This document shows, one piece after another, positions 17,248 to 27,145 of a DNA stretch of 64,000 nucleotides. The notes under the pieces were generated by a model, which did no database searches, was not told where the DNA came from, and saw only the letters and a program-made list of their open reading frames with translations. Position 1 is the stretch's first letter; each line of letters starts with the position of its first letter. The translations under genes were made by a program, and so were the position numbers. Source of the stretch: Kluyvera georgiana ATCC 51603 (GTDB lineage: Bacteria > Pseudomonadota > Gammaproteobacteria > Enterobacterales > Enterobacteriaceae); the NCBI RefSeq assembly GCF_001654985.1, contig NZ_LXEU01000030.1, forward strand, positions 62,001 through 126,000, in the 5' to 3' direction.

Positions 17248-18792
17248 TCAGAGAAACGTCTCAACGGCTTCTCGCATTTTTTTGACGTGCAGCCCGTAGA
17301 CCACCTGAACGTTATTACCTTGTTTAATAATGCCTTTCGCACCGGTCGCCTTGAGCTGCGGCTCGTTAATCCGTGCGATGTCTTTCACGGTGACGCGCAG
17401 CCGGGTGTAGCAGTTATCCACCACCTCAATGTTGTCGCGCCCGCCTAACCCCTCGATGATGCTGGTGCCCAGCCCATCGTTATTGCCCTTCGCCTGATAC
17501 TCCTGCTTGCTGTAAAGCTTCGTCTGCTGGTCATCCTCTTCGCGGCCCGGCGTTTTCATGTTGAAGCGCAGGATCAGGAAGCGGAAGATGACGAAGTAGA
17601 GCGCGAACATAATCAGCCCGACCACGATGTACATCGGCCAGTTGGACTTCTCCGTCCCCAGCGGCAGGTTGTAGAGAATAAAATCGATAATGCCGTTGGC
17701 GCCGATGGCGTGGACGCCGAACAGCGAGAACAGCATCATGCCGATGCCGGTCAGTACGGCGTGCACCACGAACAGCAGCGGCGCAACGAACAGGAAGGAA
17801 AACTCAATTGGCTCGGTCACGCCGACCAGCATTGATGTCAGCGCTGCTGGGATCAGAATGGCTTTCGCCGCGGCTTTGCGTTCCGGTTTTGCGGTGACGT
17901 ACATCGCCAGCGCGGCGGCAGGTAAGCCGAACATTTTGCTGATGCCGCGTGCGTCCCACACCACGGTACTGCTCAACTGTTTGACGTCAGGGCAGGCCAT
18001 TTCGGCGAAGTAGATATTGCGCGCGCCCTGGTACAGGTTGCCGCAGACCTCGTGCGAACCGCCCAGTTCGGTATACAAAAATGGGGTATAGACCAGGTGG
18101 TGCAGGCCGGTTGGCACCAGAATACGTTCGAGGAAACCGTAAATCGCCACCCCGAACGGGCCGGAGCCTTTAATCGCCAGCGCCAGCGCACTGATACCGT
18201 GCTGCGCCCACGGCCAGAGTTCGCTCATCACCACGCCAAGTAAAATCGCGACCGGCAGAATGATGATGGTGACAAAACAGTGGCCGGAGTAAATCGCCAT
18301 CGCCCCGGAGAACTGCACGCCGGAGTAACGGTTGTAGAGATAGCCGGTGAGCGCACCGGTGAGGATCCCGGCGAAAACGCCCATCTCCAGCACCTGCACG
18401 CCCAGCACCATGCTTTGCCCGGCGGTGCGCATCTGGTCGGCTGGGGCCAGCTCGCCCTGCCATTGCAGCGTGAAGTTCATGGCGTTGATAAACACAATAA
18501 ACGTCACCAGCCCCAGCAGTGCGGCGTAGCCCTTATCGCGAGCGGCGAGGCCGATGGGAATACCGACGGCAAAGATCATCGCCAGGTTCACCAGCAGCGA
18601 AACGGCAGATTTGGCAATCAGCTGCCCTAAATGCTGGACCGCAGAGTAGCCCAGAAAAGGGATATACTCTGCAAGACTGCCGTTGCCCAGCACGTTGCCG
18701 AAGGCGATAAACAGCCCGACAATCGGCAGAATCAGGACCGGGCCGTAGAGGGATTTACCAAAATTTTGTAGGGCATTAACGGCTCTTTTCAT
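17248..18792 (-). CDS. aglA: alpha-glucoside PTS enzyme IICB
   Basis: This 514-residue PTS permease has an N-terminal EIIC of the glucose superfamily, with about ten membrane helices (residues 1-400). The EIIC loop contains GVTEPIEFSFLFVAPLLF. The C-terminal EIIB domain has the phosphorylation cysteine in NCYTRLRVTV (C461). No EIIA domain is present, so phosphate must come from another EIIA such as Crr. It imports and phosphorylates alpha-glucosides, probably maltose-type or sucrose-isomer disaccharides, for the GH4 enzyme encoded next. The start at 18792 has GGAG upstream. Confidence 0.88.
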   Translation of the reverse strand: MKRAVNALQNFGKSLYGPVLILPIVGLFIAFGNVLGNGSLAEYIPFLGYSAVQHLGQLIAKSAVSLLVNLAMIFAVGIPIGLAARDKGYAALLGLVTFIVFINAMNFTLQWQGELAPADQMRTAGQSMVLGVQVLEMGVFAGILTGALTGYLYNRYSGVQFSGAMAIYSGHCFVTIIILPVAILLGVVMSELWPWAQHGISALALAIKGSGPFGVAIYGFLERILVPTGLHHLVYTPFLYTELGGSHEVCGNLYQGARNIYFAEMACPDVKQLSSTVVWDARGISKMFGLPAAALAMYVTAKPERKAAAKAILIPAALTSMLVGVTEPIEFSFLFVAPLLFVVHAVLTGIGMMLFSLFGVHAIGANGIIDFILYNLPLGTEKSNWPMYIVVGLIMFALYFVIFRFLILRFNMKTPGREEDDQQTKLYSKQEYQAKGNNDGLGTSIIEGLGGRDNIEVVDNCYTRLRVTVKDIARINEPQLKATGAKGIIKQGNNVQVVYGLHVKKMREAVETFL

Positions 18793-18879
18793 TATTTTCT
18801 CCAACGTTGAACCGCGTAGATGAGACCTGATGACCGGCAAAAGGTAGCAGCAGAAGGGCGGGGGAATCCAGCTATCCTA

Positions 18880-18924
18880 TTGTTTTAAAAACAAAGTACG
18901 CATAACGTTACATGTTACGTTATG
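18880..18924. promoter_or_regulatory. putative operators in the agl / yfhM divergent region
   Basis: Two inverted repeats lie 88-132 bp upstream of the PTS start codon. TTGTTTT-A-AAAACAA occupies 18880-18894. CATAACGT-(8 nt)-ACGTTATG occupies 18901-18924, and its spacer itself contains ACATGT. Repeats of this size fit a dimeric regulator such as the RpiR protein at the end of the same gene block. The remaining sequence to yfhM shows no other gene. Confidence 0.5.
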
Positions 18925-19052
18925 AGTTGTGATCGCCGTAACACCGTGGAAGTCTGGTTACGAATGTCATCCTCCAGTACTGGTAAACGTCTACCTGGGG
19001 CATAATACTGTGTTGACGACTCAAACAGACTTCACCAGTCAGAGGTTACAGG

Positions 19053-22000
19053 ATGAAACCCTTTCGTTTGGCTACGCTGGCACTCGCGCTGGCAATGACG
19101 TTCACGATGGCAGGTTGCGACGATAAAAATGACGACAAACCCGCCGCCCCCTCGACACCAGCCGCTACCGCACCGGCAAAACCCGATGCCGCCCAGCTTG
19201 AAAAACTCGCCCAGCAGAGCCAGGGCAAAACGCTCACCCTGCTGGATGCCTCAGAAGTGCAGCTCGACGGCGCCGCAACGCTGGTGCTCACTTTCTCCGT
19301 ACCGCTTAACCCCGATCAGGATTTCAGCAAAACGGTCCACCTGGTGGACAAAAAGAACGGTAAGGTTGACGGCGCGTGGGAACTGGTGCCCAACCTCAAA
19401 GAGCTGCGGCTGCGCCATCTGGAACCGAAACGCGATCTGATTGTGACCGTCGACCCTGGGTTGGCGGCGCTGAATAAGTCGACTTTTGGTACCAGCGTCG
19501 AAAAAACGCTGACCACCCGCGATATTGCGCCGAGCGTTGGCTTTGCCAGCCGCGGATCGCTGCTGCCGGGCAAGGTGGTGGAAGGGCTGCCGGTGATGGT
19601 GCTCAACGTGCCGCACGTTGACGTGAACTTCTTCCGCGTGAAGCCGGAATCGCTGGCCGCGTTCGTCAGCCAGTGGGAGTACCGCAGCTCGCTCAGCAAC
19701 TGGGAGTCAGACGAGCTGCTGAAGATGGCCGATCTGGTCTACACCGGGCGATTTGACCTTAATCCGGCGCGTAATACCCGGGAAAAACTGCTGCTGCCGC
19801 TGAAAGATATCGCGCCGCTACAGCAGTCTGGCGTCTACATTGCGGTGATGAATCCTGCGGGGCAATACAGCTACAGTAACGCCGCAACGTTGTTTACCCT
19901 GAGCGACGTCGGCGTATCGCTGCACCGCTACCACGGCCAGCTTGACGTGTTCACCCAAAGCCTGGAAAACGGCGCCGCCCAGTCGGCAGTGGAACTGACG
20001 CTGTTAAACGACAAAGGCCAGACGCTGGCACAGGCGACCAGCGACGCCAAAGGTCACGCCACGCTGCAAACCGACAAAGACGCGGCGCTGCTGCTGGCGC
20101 GTAAAGACGGGCAAACGACATTGCTGGATCTGAAGCTGCCCGCGCTGGATCTGGCCGAGTTTGATGTTGCCGGCGATCCCGGTTATCGCAAGCAGTTCTT
20201 TATGTTCGGCCCGCGCGATCTCTATCGTCCCGGCGAAACGGTGATCCTCAACGGCCTGCTGCGCGACAGCGACGGCAAGCCGCTACCCGACCAGCCGGTG
20301 AAGCTGGAAGTGGTGAAACCCGACGGCCAGGTGGTTCGCAGCGTGGTGAGCCAGCCGCAGAACGGTCTGTATCAATTGACCTGGGCGCTGGATAGTGGCG
20401 CGGCGACCGGCATGTGGCACATCCGCGCCAATACCGGCGACAACCAGCTGCGCGAGTGGGATTTCCACGTCGAAGACTTTATGCCCGAGCGCATGGCGCT
20501 GAGCCTGACGCCACAGACGACGCCGCTGGCCCCCGCTGACGACGTCAATTTCGCCGTTTCCGGCTACTATCTGTACGGCGCCCCCGCCAGCGGTAACAGT
20601 TTGCAGGGGAAACTGTTCCTGCGCCCGCTGCGCGATGCGGTTGCGGCGCTGCCGGGCTTCCAGTTCGGCGATATTGCGCAAGACAATACCTCCCGTAGCC
20701 TGGATGAAATGAGCCTGACGCTGGATGACAAAGGGCGTGGGGCAGTGACCACCGCCAGCCAGTGGCAGGAAACGCATTCGCCGTTGCAGGTGATCCTTCA
20801 GGCCAGCCTGCTGGAGTCCGGCGGTCGCCCGGTAACCCGTCGGGTCAGCCAGGCTATCTGGCCCGCCCCAGAGCTGCCGGGGATCCGCCCGCAGTTCGCC
20901 AGCAAGGCGGTTTATGACTACCGCACCGATACCACCGTCAACCAGCCGATCGTTGAAGAAAATAGCCAGGCTGCGTTTGACGTTGTTTACAGCAACGCTG
21001 CCGGTGACAAAAAAGCCGTTTCCGGCCTGCAGGTGCGGCTGATCCGCGAACGCCGCGACTACTACTGGAACTGGTCGGAAAGCGACGGCTGGCAGTCCCG
21101 CTTCGATCAAAAAGATCTGGTGGAAGGTGAAGAGACGCTGAATCTCAAAGCCGATGAGACCGGCAAGGTCAGCTTCCCGGTGGAGTGGGGGGCTTACCGT
21201 CTGGAAGTGAAAGCGCCAAATGACGCGGTCAGCAGCGTGCGCTTCTGGGCAGGCTATAGCTGGCAGGATAACAGCGACGGTAGCGGCGCGGCGCGACCGG
21301 ATCGCGTGACCTTAAAACTTGATAAACCGAGCTATCAGCCGGGGGATACCATCAAGCTGCACGTCGCTGCTCCGGCGGCCGGTAAGGGCTATGCGATGGT
21401 AGAGTCCAGCGATGGCCCGCTGTGGTGGCAAGAAATTGACGTCCCGGCTCAGGGGCTGGATTTATCTATTCCGGTCGATAAAAGCTGGAATCGCCACGAC
21501 CTCTATCTGAGCACGCTGGTGGTTCGTCCGGGGGATAAATCACGTTCCGCGACGCCGAAACGTGCGGTTGGCGTGTTGCATCTGCCGCTGGGCGATGAAC
21601 AGCGTCGACTGAATGTGGCGCTGGAAAGCCCGCAAAAAATGCGGCCAAACCAGCCGCTGAGCGTCAAAGTGAAGGTGAATCGCAAGGAAGGTGCGGCACC
21701 GAAGCAGGTCAATGTGCTGCTGTCAGCCGTCGACAGCGGGGTGCTGAATATTACCGATTACATCACGCCGGATCCGTGGCAGGCGTTTTTCGGCCAGAAA
21801 CGCTACGGCGCGGATATCTATGACATCTACGGTCAGGTCATTGAAGGTCAGGGACGCCTTGCCAGCCTGCGCTTCGGTGGCGACGGCGACGAGCTAAATC
21901 GCGGCGGCAAACCGCCGGTTAATCACGTCACCATTATCGCCCAGCAGGCCCAGCCGGTAGCCCTTGATGACAACGGGGAAGGGACCATCACTCTACCCAT

Positions 22001-23993
22001 CGGTGACTTTAACGGTGAGCTGCGGGTGATGGCGCAGGCGTGGACGAACGAAGATTTCGGCAGCGCAGAACAAAAAGTGGTGGTCGCCGCGCCGGTGGTG
22101 GCCGAGCTGAACACGCCGCGCTTTATGGCCGGTGGTGATAACGCGCGACTGACGCTGGACGTCACCAATCTGACTGATAAACCGCAGACGCTGAACGTCC
22201 AGATTGCAACGACGGGCCTGTTGACGCTGAATAGCGGTCAACCGTCGCCAGTGACGCTGGATCCAGGCGTGCGCACCACGCTGTTTGTCCCCGTCAGCGC
22301 CAGCGAAGGTTTCGGCGACGGCGAGGTGAACATAACCGTCTCTGGCATGAACCTGCCGGGTGAAATGCTGGCCGACCTGCATAAGCAGTGGAAAATTGGC
22401 GTCCGTCCTGCCTTCCCGGCGCAAACGGTGAACAATGGCGCGGTGCTGCAACCCGGTGAAAGCTGGAGCGTGCCGGCTAACCAGAACGCGCGCTTCTCTT
22501 CGGTGACACAGCAGGGCCAGCTTCTGCTCAGCGGGAAACCCCCGCTGAACCTGGCGCGCTACATCCGCGAGCTGAAGGCCTATCCGTACGGCTGTCTGGA
22601 ACAAACTGCCAGCGGCCTGTTCCCGCAGCTTTATACCAACGCCGCGCAGCTAAAAACGTTGGGCATTGTGGGTGACAGCGATGACAAACGCCGCGCGGCG
22701 GTCGATATCGGTATTTCGCGTCTCCTGCAAATGCAAAAAGAGAGCGGTGGCTTTGGGCTGTGGGATAAAGAGGGGCCGGAGGAGTACTGGCTAACCGCCT
22801 ATGCCATGGACTTCCTGGTGCGCGCGGCGGAGCAGGGCTATAGCGTTCCGGCGCAGGCGATTAACAACGGCAACAACCGACTGCTGCGCTATCTTCAGGA
22901 GCCGGGGCTGATGAGCGTTCGCTACACCGACGATAATGCCGCCAGCCGCTTCGCCATTCAGTCCTATGCCGGGCTGGTGCTGGCCCGACAGCAAAAAGCG
23001 CCGCTCGGCGCGCTGCGCGAACTGTGGGAACGCCGCGACCAGGCGCGCTCCGGTCTGCCGCTGATGCAGTTAGGGATCGCGCTGAAGGCGATGGGCGACG
23101 CGCCGCGTAGCGAACAGGCATTACAGCTGGCGCTGGCCACCAAACGCTCGGACCAGACCCGCTGGTTGGCAGACTACGGTAGCGACCTGCGAGATAACGC
23201 GCTGATGCTGGCCCTGTTGGAAGAGAACAAGCTGCTGCCGGACGCGCAGAATGCGCTGCTGCAAACCCTCTCCGAGCAGGCATTTAGCGAACGTTGGCTG
23301 TCAACACAGGAGAATAATGCGCTGTTCCTCGCGGCGAGAAGCGTGCTGGACCTGCCGGGTAACTGGCAGGCGCAAACGACGCTGGACAGCCAGCCGTTGC
23401 AGGGCGATAAGGCGCTGACGCGCAACCTCGATGCCGACCAGCTTTCGGCGATGAAAGTGACCAACAGCGGCCAGCAGCCGCTGTGGCTGCGCCTCGATAG
23501 CACTGGCTACCCGGAACAAGCTCCGGCGGCCAGCAGCAACGTGCTGCACATTGAACGCCAGTTCTATGGCACCGATGGGCAACGTAAATCGCTCTCTTCG
23601 CTGCGCAGCGGTGAACTGGTGCTGGTGAAACTGGATATCAACGCCAGCCAAAACGTGCCGGACGCGCTGGTGGTGGATATGCTGCCCGCCGGGCTGGAGC
23701 TGGAAAACCAGAATCTGGCCAACAGTAGCGCTAACCTGCAGGACAACGGCAGCGAAGTGCAGGAGTGGCTGAACCAGATGCAGCAGGCGGATATTCAGCA
23801 TATGGAATTCCGTGATGATCGCTTTGTGGCCGCGGTGGCCGTGAATGCCAATCAGCCGGTGACGGTGGTCTATCTGGCGCGGGCGGTGATGCCGGGGACC
23901 TATCAGGTGCCGCCAACGCAGGTAGAATCAATGTATGTGCCAGCCTGGCGTGCGGTTGGCGCGGCGGACGATATGCTGATCGTCGTACCGTAA
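19053..23993 (+). CDS. yfhM: bacterial alpha-2-macroglobulin lipoprotein YfhM
   Basis: This 1646-residue envelope protein is close in length to E. coli YfhM (1653). The signal peptide ends in a lipobox TMAGC (lipidated C22). Asp at +2 predicts retention in the inner membrane facing the periplasm. Macroglobulin-like domains make up most of the protein. The thioester motif CLEQ is intact at C1181, in YGCLEQTAS. The protein is thought to trap proteases that enter the periplasm. pbpC follows after 1 bp, the usual pairing, which suggests joint action with cell-wall repair. Confidence 0.96.
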   Translation: MKPFRLATLALALAMTFTMAGCDDKNDDKPAAPSTPAATAPAKPDAAQLEKLAQQSQGKTLTLLDASEVQLDGAATLVLTFSVPLNPDQDFSKTVHLVDKKNGKVDGAWELVPNLKELRLRHLEPKRDLIVTVDPGLAALNKSTFGTSVEKTLTTRDIAPSVGFASRGSLLPGKVVEGLPVMVLNVPHVDVNFFRVKPESLAAFVSQWEYRSSLSNWESDELLKMADLVYTGRFDLNPARNTREKLLLPLKDIAPLQQSGVYIAVMNPAGQYSYSNAATLFTLSDVGVSLHRYHGQLDVFTQSLENGAAQSAVELTLLNDKGQTLAQATSDAKGHATLQTDKDAALLLARKDGQTTLLDLKLPALDLAEFDVAGDPGYRKQFFMFGPRDLYRPGETVILNGLLRDSDGKPLPDQPVKLEVVKPDGQVVRSVVSQPQNGLYQLTWALDSGAATGMWHIRANTGDNQLREWDFHVEDFMPERMALSLTPQTTPLAPADDVNFAVSGYYLYGAPASGNSLQGKLFLRPLRDAVAALPGFQFGDIAQDNTSRSLDEMSLTLDDKGRGAVTTASQWQETHSPLQVILQASLLESGGRPVTRRVSQAIWPAPELPGIRPQFASKAVYDYRTDTTVNQPIVEENSQAAFDVVYSNAAGDKKAVSGLQVRLIRERRDYYWNWSESDGWQSRFDQKDLVEGEETLNLKADETGKVSFPVEWGAYRLEVKAPNDAVSSVRFWAGYSWQDNSDGSGAARPDRVTLKLDKPSYQPGDTIKLHVAAPAAGKGYAMVESSDGPLWWQEIDVPAQGLDLSIPVDKSWNRHDLYLSTLVVRPGDKSRSATPKRAVGVLHLPLGDEQRRLNVALESPQKMRPNQPLSVKVKVNRKEGAAPKQVNVLLSAVDSGVLNITDYITPDPWQAFFGQKRYGADIYDIYGQVIEGQGRLASLRFGGDGDELNRGGKPPVNHVTIIAQQAQPVALDDNGEGTITLPIGDFNGELRVMAQAWTNEDFGSAEQKVVVAAPVVAELNTPRFMAGGDNARLTLDVTNLTDKPQTLNVQIATTGLLTLNSGQPSPVTLDPGVRTTLFVPVSASEGFGDGEVNITVSGMNLPGEMLADLHKQWKIGVRPAFPAQTVNNGAVLQPGESWSVPANQNARFSSVTQQGQLLLSGKPPLNLARYIRELKAYPYGCLEQTASGLFPQLYTNAAQLKTLGIVGDSDDKRRAAVDIGISRLLQMQKESGGFGLWDKEGPEEYWLTAYAMDFLVRAAEQGYSVPAQAINNGNNRLLRYLQEPGLMSVRYTDDNAASRFAIQSYAGLVLARQQKAPLGALRELWERRDQARSGLPLMQLGIALKAMGDAPRSEQALQLALATKRSDQTRWLADYGSDLRDNALMLALLEENKLLPDAQNALLQTLSEQAFSERWLSTQENNALFLAARSVLDLPGNWQAQTTLDSQPLQGDKALTRNLDADQLSAMKVTNSGQQPLWLRLDSTGYPEQAPAASSNVLHIERQFYGTDGQRKSLSSLRSGELVLVKLDINASQNVPDALVVDMLPAGLELENQNLANSSANLQDNGSEVQEWLNQMQQADIQHMEFRDDRFVAAVAVNANQPVTVVYLARAVMPGTYQVPPTQVESMYVPAWRAVGAADDMLIVVP

Positions 23994-23994
23994 G

Positions 23995-26313
23995 ATGCGG
24001 ATCGTCTGCTGGAAACGCCCCGTCTGGCGCTGGCTAGCCGGGGCGGTGGTCCTGTTTTGCGGCGCGATTGTGCTGGCGGATAAACAGTGGCCGCTGCCGT
24101 TGCATGAAGTGACGCCCGCGCGGGTGGTGGTGGCCGAAGACGGCAGCCCGCTGTGGCGCTTTGCCGACGCCGAGGGGATCTGGCGCTACCCGGTCACGAT
24201 TGAAGAGGTGTCGCCGCGTTACCTCGACGCCCTCATTCAGTATGAGGACCGCTGGTTCTGGGAGCATCCCGGCGTCAATCCGTTTTCAATTGCCCGCGCC
24301 GCCTGGCAGGATCTCACCGCCGGGCGCGTGGTCTCGGGCGGCAGCACGCTCACCATGCAGGTAGCGCGGCTGCTGGACCCACATCCACGTACTTTCGGCG
24401 GTAAATTTCGTCAACTCTGGCGCGCTTTCCAGCTGGAGTGGCACCTCTCTAAGCGCGACATTCTTACGCTATATCTCAACCGAGCGCCGTTCGGCGGCAC
24501 GTTACAGGGGATCGGCGCGGCAAGCTGGGCCTATCTCGGCAAGCCGCCCGCTGAACTGAGCTACGCTGATGCCGCGCTGCTGGCGGTCTTACCGCAGGCG
24601 CCGAGTCGGCTGCGTCCGGATCGCTGGCCGGAGCGGGCGCAGGCGGCACGCAATAAAGTGCTTGACCGTCTGCTGATGCAGGGCGTCTGGCCTGCCAACG
24701 TGGTTAACGAGGCGAAAGAAGAGCCGGTCTGGCTGTTCCCGCGTCAGATGCCGCAGCTGGCGCCGCTGTTCGCCCGCGCGATGCTGGCCCGCAGCCGGGA
24801 GGAGAAAATTGTCACTACGCTGGATGCCGGGCTACAGCGGCAGCTGGAAGATTTGGCGCTGAACTGGAAATCGCGCCTGCCGCCGCGCAGCTCGCTGGCG
24901 ATGATCGTAGTGGATAATCGCGACATGAAGGTGCGCGGCTGGGTCGGTTCGGCAGATATCGCCGATGACAGCCGTTTCGGCCATGTGGATATGGTCACCG
25001 CAATTCGTTCGCCTGGCTCGGTGTTAAAGCCATTCTTGTATGCCATGGCCTTAGACAGCGCGTTGATTCATCCGGCGTCATTGCTACAGGATGTGCCGCG
25101 CCGAATTGGCGATTATCGCCCCGGTAACTTCGACAGCGGTTTCCACGGCCCGGTGAGTATGAGCGATGCGCTGGTGCGATCGCTCAACCTGCCCGCAGTA
25201 CAGGTGCTGGACGCCTATGGGCCGAAACAGTTTGCCGCACGTCTGCGTAATGCGGGGTTGCCGCTGATCTTACCCGCAGGTGCGGAACCGAATTTGTCCT
25301 TGATTCTCGGCGGTGCGGGCGCTCGTCTGGCCGATATTACCGCTGCCTATAGCGCCTTCGCCCGTCACGGAAAAGTGGGGAAATTGCGGATGCTGGCAAG
25401 CGATCCGCTGCTTGAACGCCCGCTGCTGTCGCCTGGCGCGGCGTGGATTACTCGTCGTATTCTGGCGGGAGAAGCGCAGCCCGTGCCGGATGCTTCGCTA
25501 CCGCAGGTGCCGTCGCTGGCGTGGAAAACCGGCACCAGCTACGGCTATCGCGATGCCTGGGCGATTGGCGTCAACGCGCGTTACAGCATCGGCATCTGGA
25601 CCGGCAGACCCGACGGCACACCGGTCGCCGGGCAATTTGGTTTTGCCAGCGCCATCCCGCTGCTCAACCAGGTGAATAACTTACTGGCTTCGCGCGGCGT
25701 GGGTCAGCAGGAAGGACGCGATCCGCGACCGGCATCGGTGAGCGCGGCGGAAATCTGCTGGCCGGGCGGCCAGCCGCTGCCGGTGGGCGACGCTAACTGT
25801 CGTCGTCGGCTATCGACCTGGGTACTGGATAATAGCCTGCCGCCAACGCTGCTGTTGCCGGAGCAGGAGGGGATGCAGGGGATTCGTTTCCCGCTGTGGC
25901 TGGACGCCGCGGGCAAGCGGGTGGCGGCGGACTGCCCGGATGCTCGCCAGGTCATCCTTAACGTTTGGCCGCTTCCGCTGGAACCGTGGCTCCCCGCCGG
26001 GGAGCGCCGCGCGTCGCGACTGCCGCCGGTTTCAGCAACCTGCCCGCCGAGACAGTTGCAAAATGTCGCCCCGCTGATGCTCACCGGCGTGCGGGATGAC
26101 GCGGTCATTCGCCGTCTGCCGGGCGTGCGAAGCGCACAGGTGGCGCTACAGGTCCATGGCGGAGAAGGGCGGCGCTGGTGGTTCCTTAACGGTGACCCGC
26201 AGGCGGAGGCGGACGACCGTCAGGTGTTAACGCTGGAGAAACCGGGTGCCTATCAGTTGGTGGTGATGGATGATGCGGGGCAAATGGCGGTGGCTAACTT
26301 TACGCTACAGTGA
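23995..26313 (+). CDS. pbpC: penicillin-binding protein 1C
   Basis: This 772-residue class A penicillin-binding protein has an N-terminal membrane anchor. The GT51 glycosyltransferase domain includes EDRWFWEHPGVNPFSIARA, GGSTLTMQVARLL and the downstream LYLNRAPFGG. The transpeptidase domain has SPGSVLKPF (active Ser), SLN and KTGTSYG. A C-terminal PBP1C-type domain (about the last 90 residues) completes it. It polymerises peptidoglycan. It is translated with yfhM (1-bp gap). Confidence 0.96.
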   Translation: MRIVCWKRPVWRWLAGAVVLFCGAIVLADKQWPLPLHEVTPARVVVAEDGSPLWRFADAEGIWRYPVTIEEVSPRYLDALIQYEDRWFWEHPGVNPFSIARAAWQDLTAGRVVSGGSTLTMQVARLLDPHPRTFGGKFRQLWRAFQLEWHLSKRDILTLYLNRAPFGGTLQGIGAASWAYLGKPPAELSYADAALLAVLPQAPSRLRPDRWPERAQAARNKVLDRLLMQGVWPANVVNEAKEEPVWLFPRQMPQLAPLFARAMLARSREEKIVTTLDAGLQRQLEDLALNWKSRLPPRSSLAMIVVDNRDMKVRGWVGSADIADDSRFGHVDMVTAIRSPGSVLKPFLYAMALDSALIHPASLLQDVPRRIGDYRPGNFDSGFHGPVSMSDALVRSLNLPAVQVLDAYGPKQFAARLRNAGLPLILPAGAEPNLSLILGGAGARLADITAAYSAFARHGKVGKLRMLASDPLLERPLLSPGAAWITRRILAGEAQPVPDASLPQVPSLAWKTGTSYGYRDAWAIGVNARYSIGIWTGRPDGTPVAGQFGFASAIPLLNQVNNLLASRGVGQQEGRDPRPASVSAAEICWPGGQPLPVGDANCRRRLSTWVLDNSLPPTLLLPEQEGMQGIRFPLWLDAAGKRVAADCPDARQVILNVWPLPLEPWLPAGERRASRLPPVSATCPPRQLQNVAPLMLTGVRDDAVIRRLPGVRSAQVALQVHGGEGRRWWFLNGDPQAEADDRQVLTLEKPGAYQLVVMDDAGQMAVANFTLQ

Positions 26314-26335
26314 CGGGCATTGTCGGGCGGCGTAA

Positions 26336-26385
26336 TCGGGTAGGCACGATAAGCGTAGCGCCTTCGGGCCGAACGGGCGCACCAT
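26336..26385. repeat. degenerate REP unit after pbpC
   Basis: Sequence containing GTAGGCACGATAAGCGTAGC and GCGCCTTCGGGCCG resembles a REP unit in which the outer GCCGGAT arms have diverged. It lies between pbpC and the ndk promoter region. Confidence 0.5.
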
Positions 26386-26480
26386 GCCGACGAGAGGATT
26401 GGTAGCAGATCTGTTGCTTAAAAGTATTTTATTTTAAAAAAATGTTACCTTCATCCATAGGCAACGGCGCAGAGGCTCAT

Positions 26481-26486
26481 TATAAT
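26481..26486 (+). promoter_or_regulatory. -10 element of ndk
   Basis: A perfect TATAAT lies 61 bp before the ndk ATG; the -35 region is weak. The 233-bp gap between pbpC and ndk otherwise holds only a degenerate REP and AT-rich sequence. Confidence 0.45.
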
Positions 26487-26546
26487 CCGCGCCAGATCAT
26501 ACAACGCGTATGCACGACAACAGAATAAATTTTATTAGAGGTAATC

Positions 26547-26978
26547 ATGGCTATTGAACGTACTTTTTCCATCATCAAACCAAACGCGGTGGCAAAAAAC
26601 GTTATTGGCAGCATCTTCTCTCGCTTTGAAGCAGCAGGGTTTAAGATTGTTGGCACCAAAATGCTGCACCTGACCGTTGAACAGGCTCGCGGATTCTACG
26701 CTGAGCACGACGGTCGTCCGTTCTTCGATGGCCTGGTTGAATTCATGACTTCCGGCCCGATCGTGGTTTCCGTGCTGGAAGGCGAAAATGCCGTTCAGCG
26801 TCACCGCGACCTGCTGGGCGCAACTAACCCGGCTAACGCGCTGGCGGGCACGCTGCGCGCTGACTACGCGGACAGCTTCACCGAGAACGGTACCCACGGT
26901 TCCGACTCCGTTGAATCCGCTGCGCGTGAAATCGCCTTCTTCTTCGGCGAAGGCGAAGTGTGCCCACGTACCCGTTAA
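26547..26978 (+). CDS. ndk: nucleoside diphosphate kinase
   Basis: This 143-residue NDK has the phosphohistidine motif NGTHGSDS. N-terminal [12 protein letters not shown] and [14 protein letters not shown] are the usual nucleotide-binding segments. It transfers the gamma phosphate between nucleoside triphosphates and diphosphates. A strong AGAGG ribosome site precedes it, and a good terminator follows 74 bp downstream. Confidence 0.98.
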   Translation: MAIERTFSIIKPNAVAKNVIGSIFSRFEAAGFKIVGTKMLHLTVEQARGFYAEHDGRPFFDGLVEFMTSGPIVVSVLEGENAVQRHRDLLGATNPANALAGTLRADYADSFTENGTHGSDSVESAAREIAFFFGEGEVCPRTR

Positions 26979-27051
26979 GGGGTCGTTTACACTTTATTTC
27001 GTGAATGCCGCGTGCAGACGTGGCATCCATGCGCCAGAATTTGTACAATGC

Positions 27052-27097
27052 AGCGCCCCCGGACGAGCAGACCGCTGTCCAGGGGCGCTTCTTTTTA
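27052..27097 (+). terminator. Rho-independent terminator between ndk and rlmN
   Basis: Stem AGCGCCCC / GGGGCGCT, extended in the loop by GGAC / GTCC, followed by TCTTTTT. Confidence 0.85.
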
Positions 27098-27145
27098 TCA
27101 ACCCTCCAGGGGCCATAACGTGTAACAACGAGGCCGGAATAGAAA

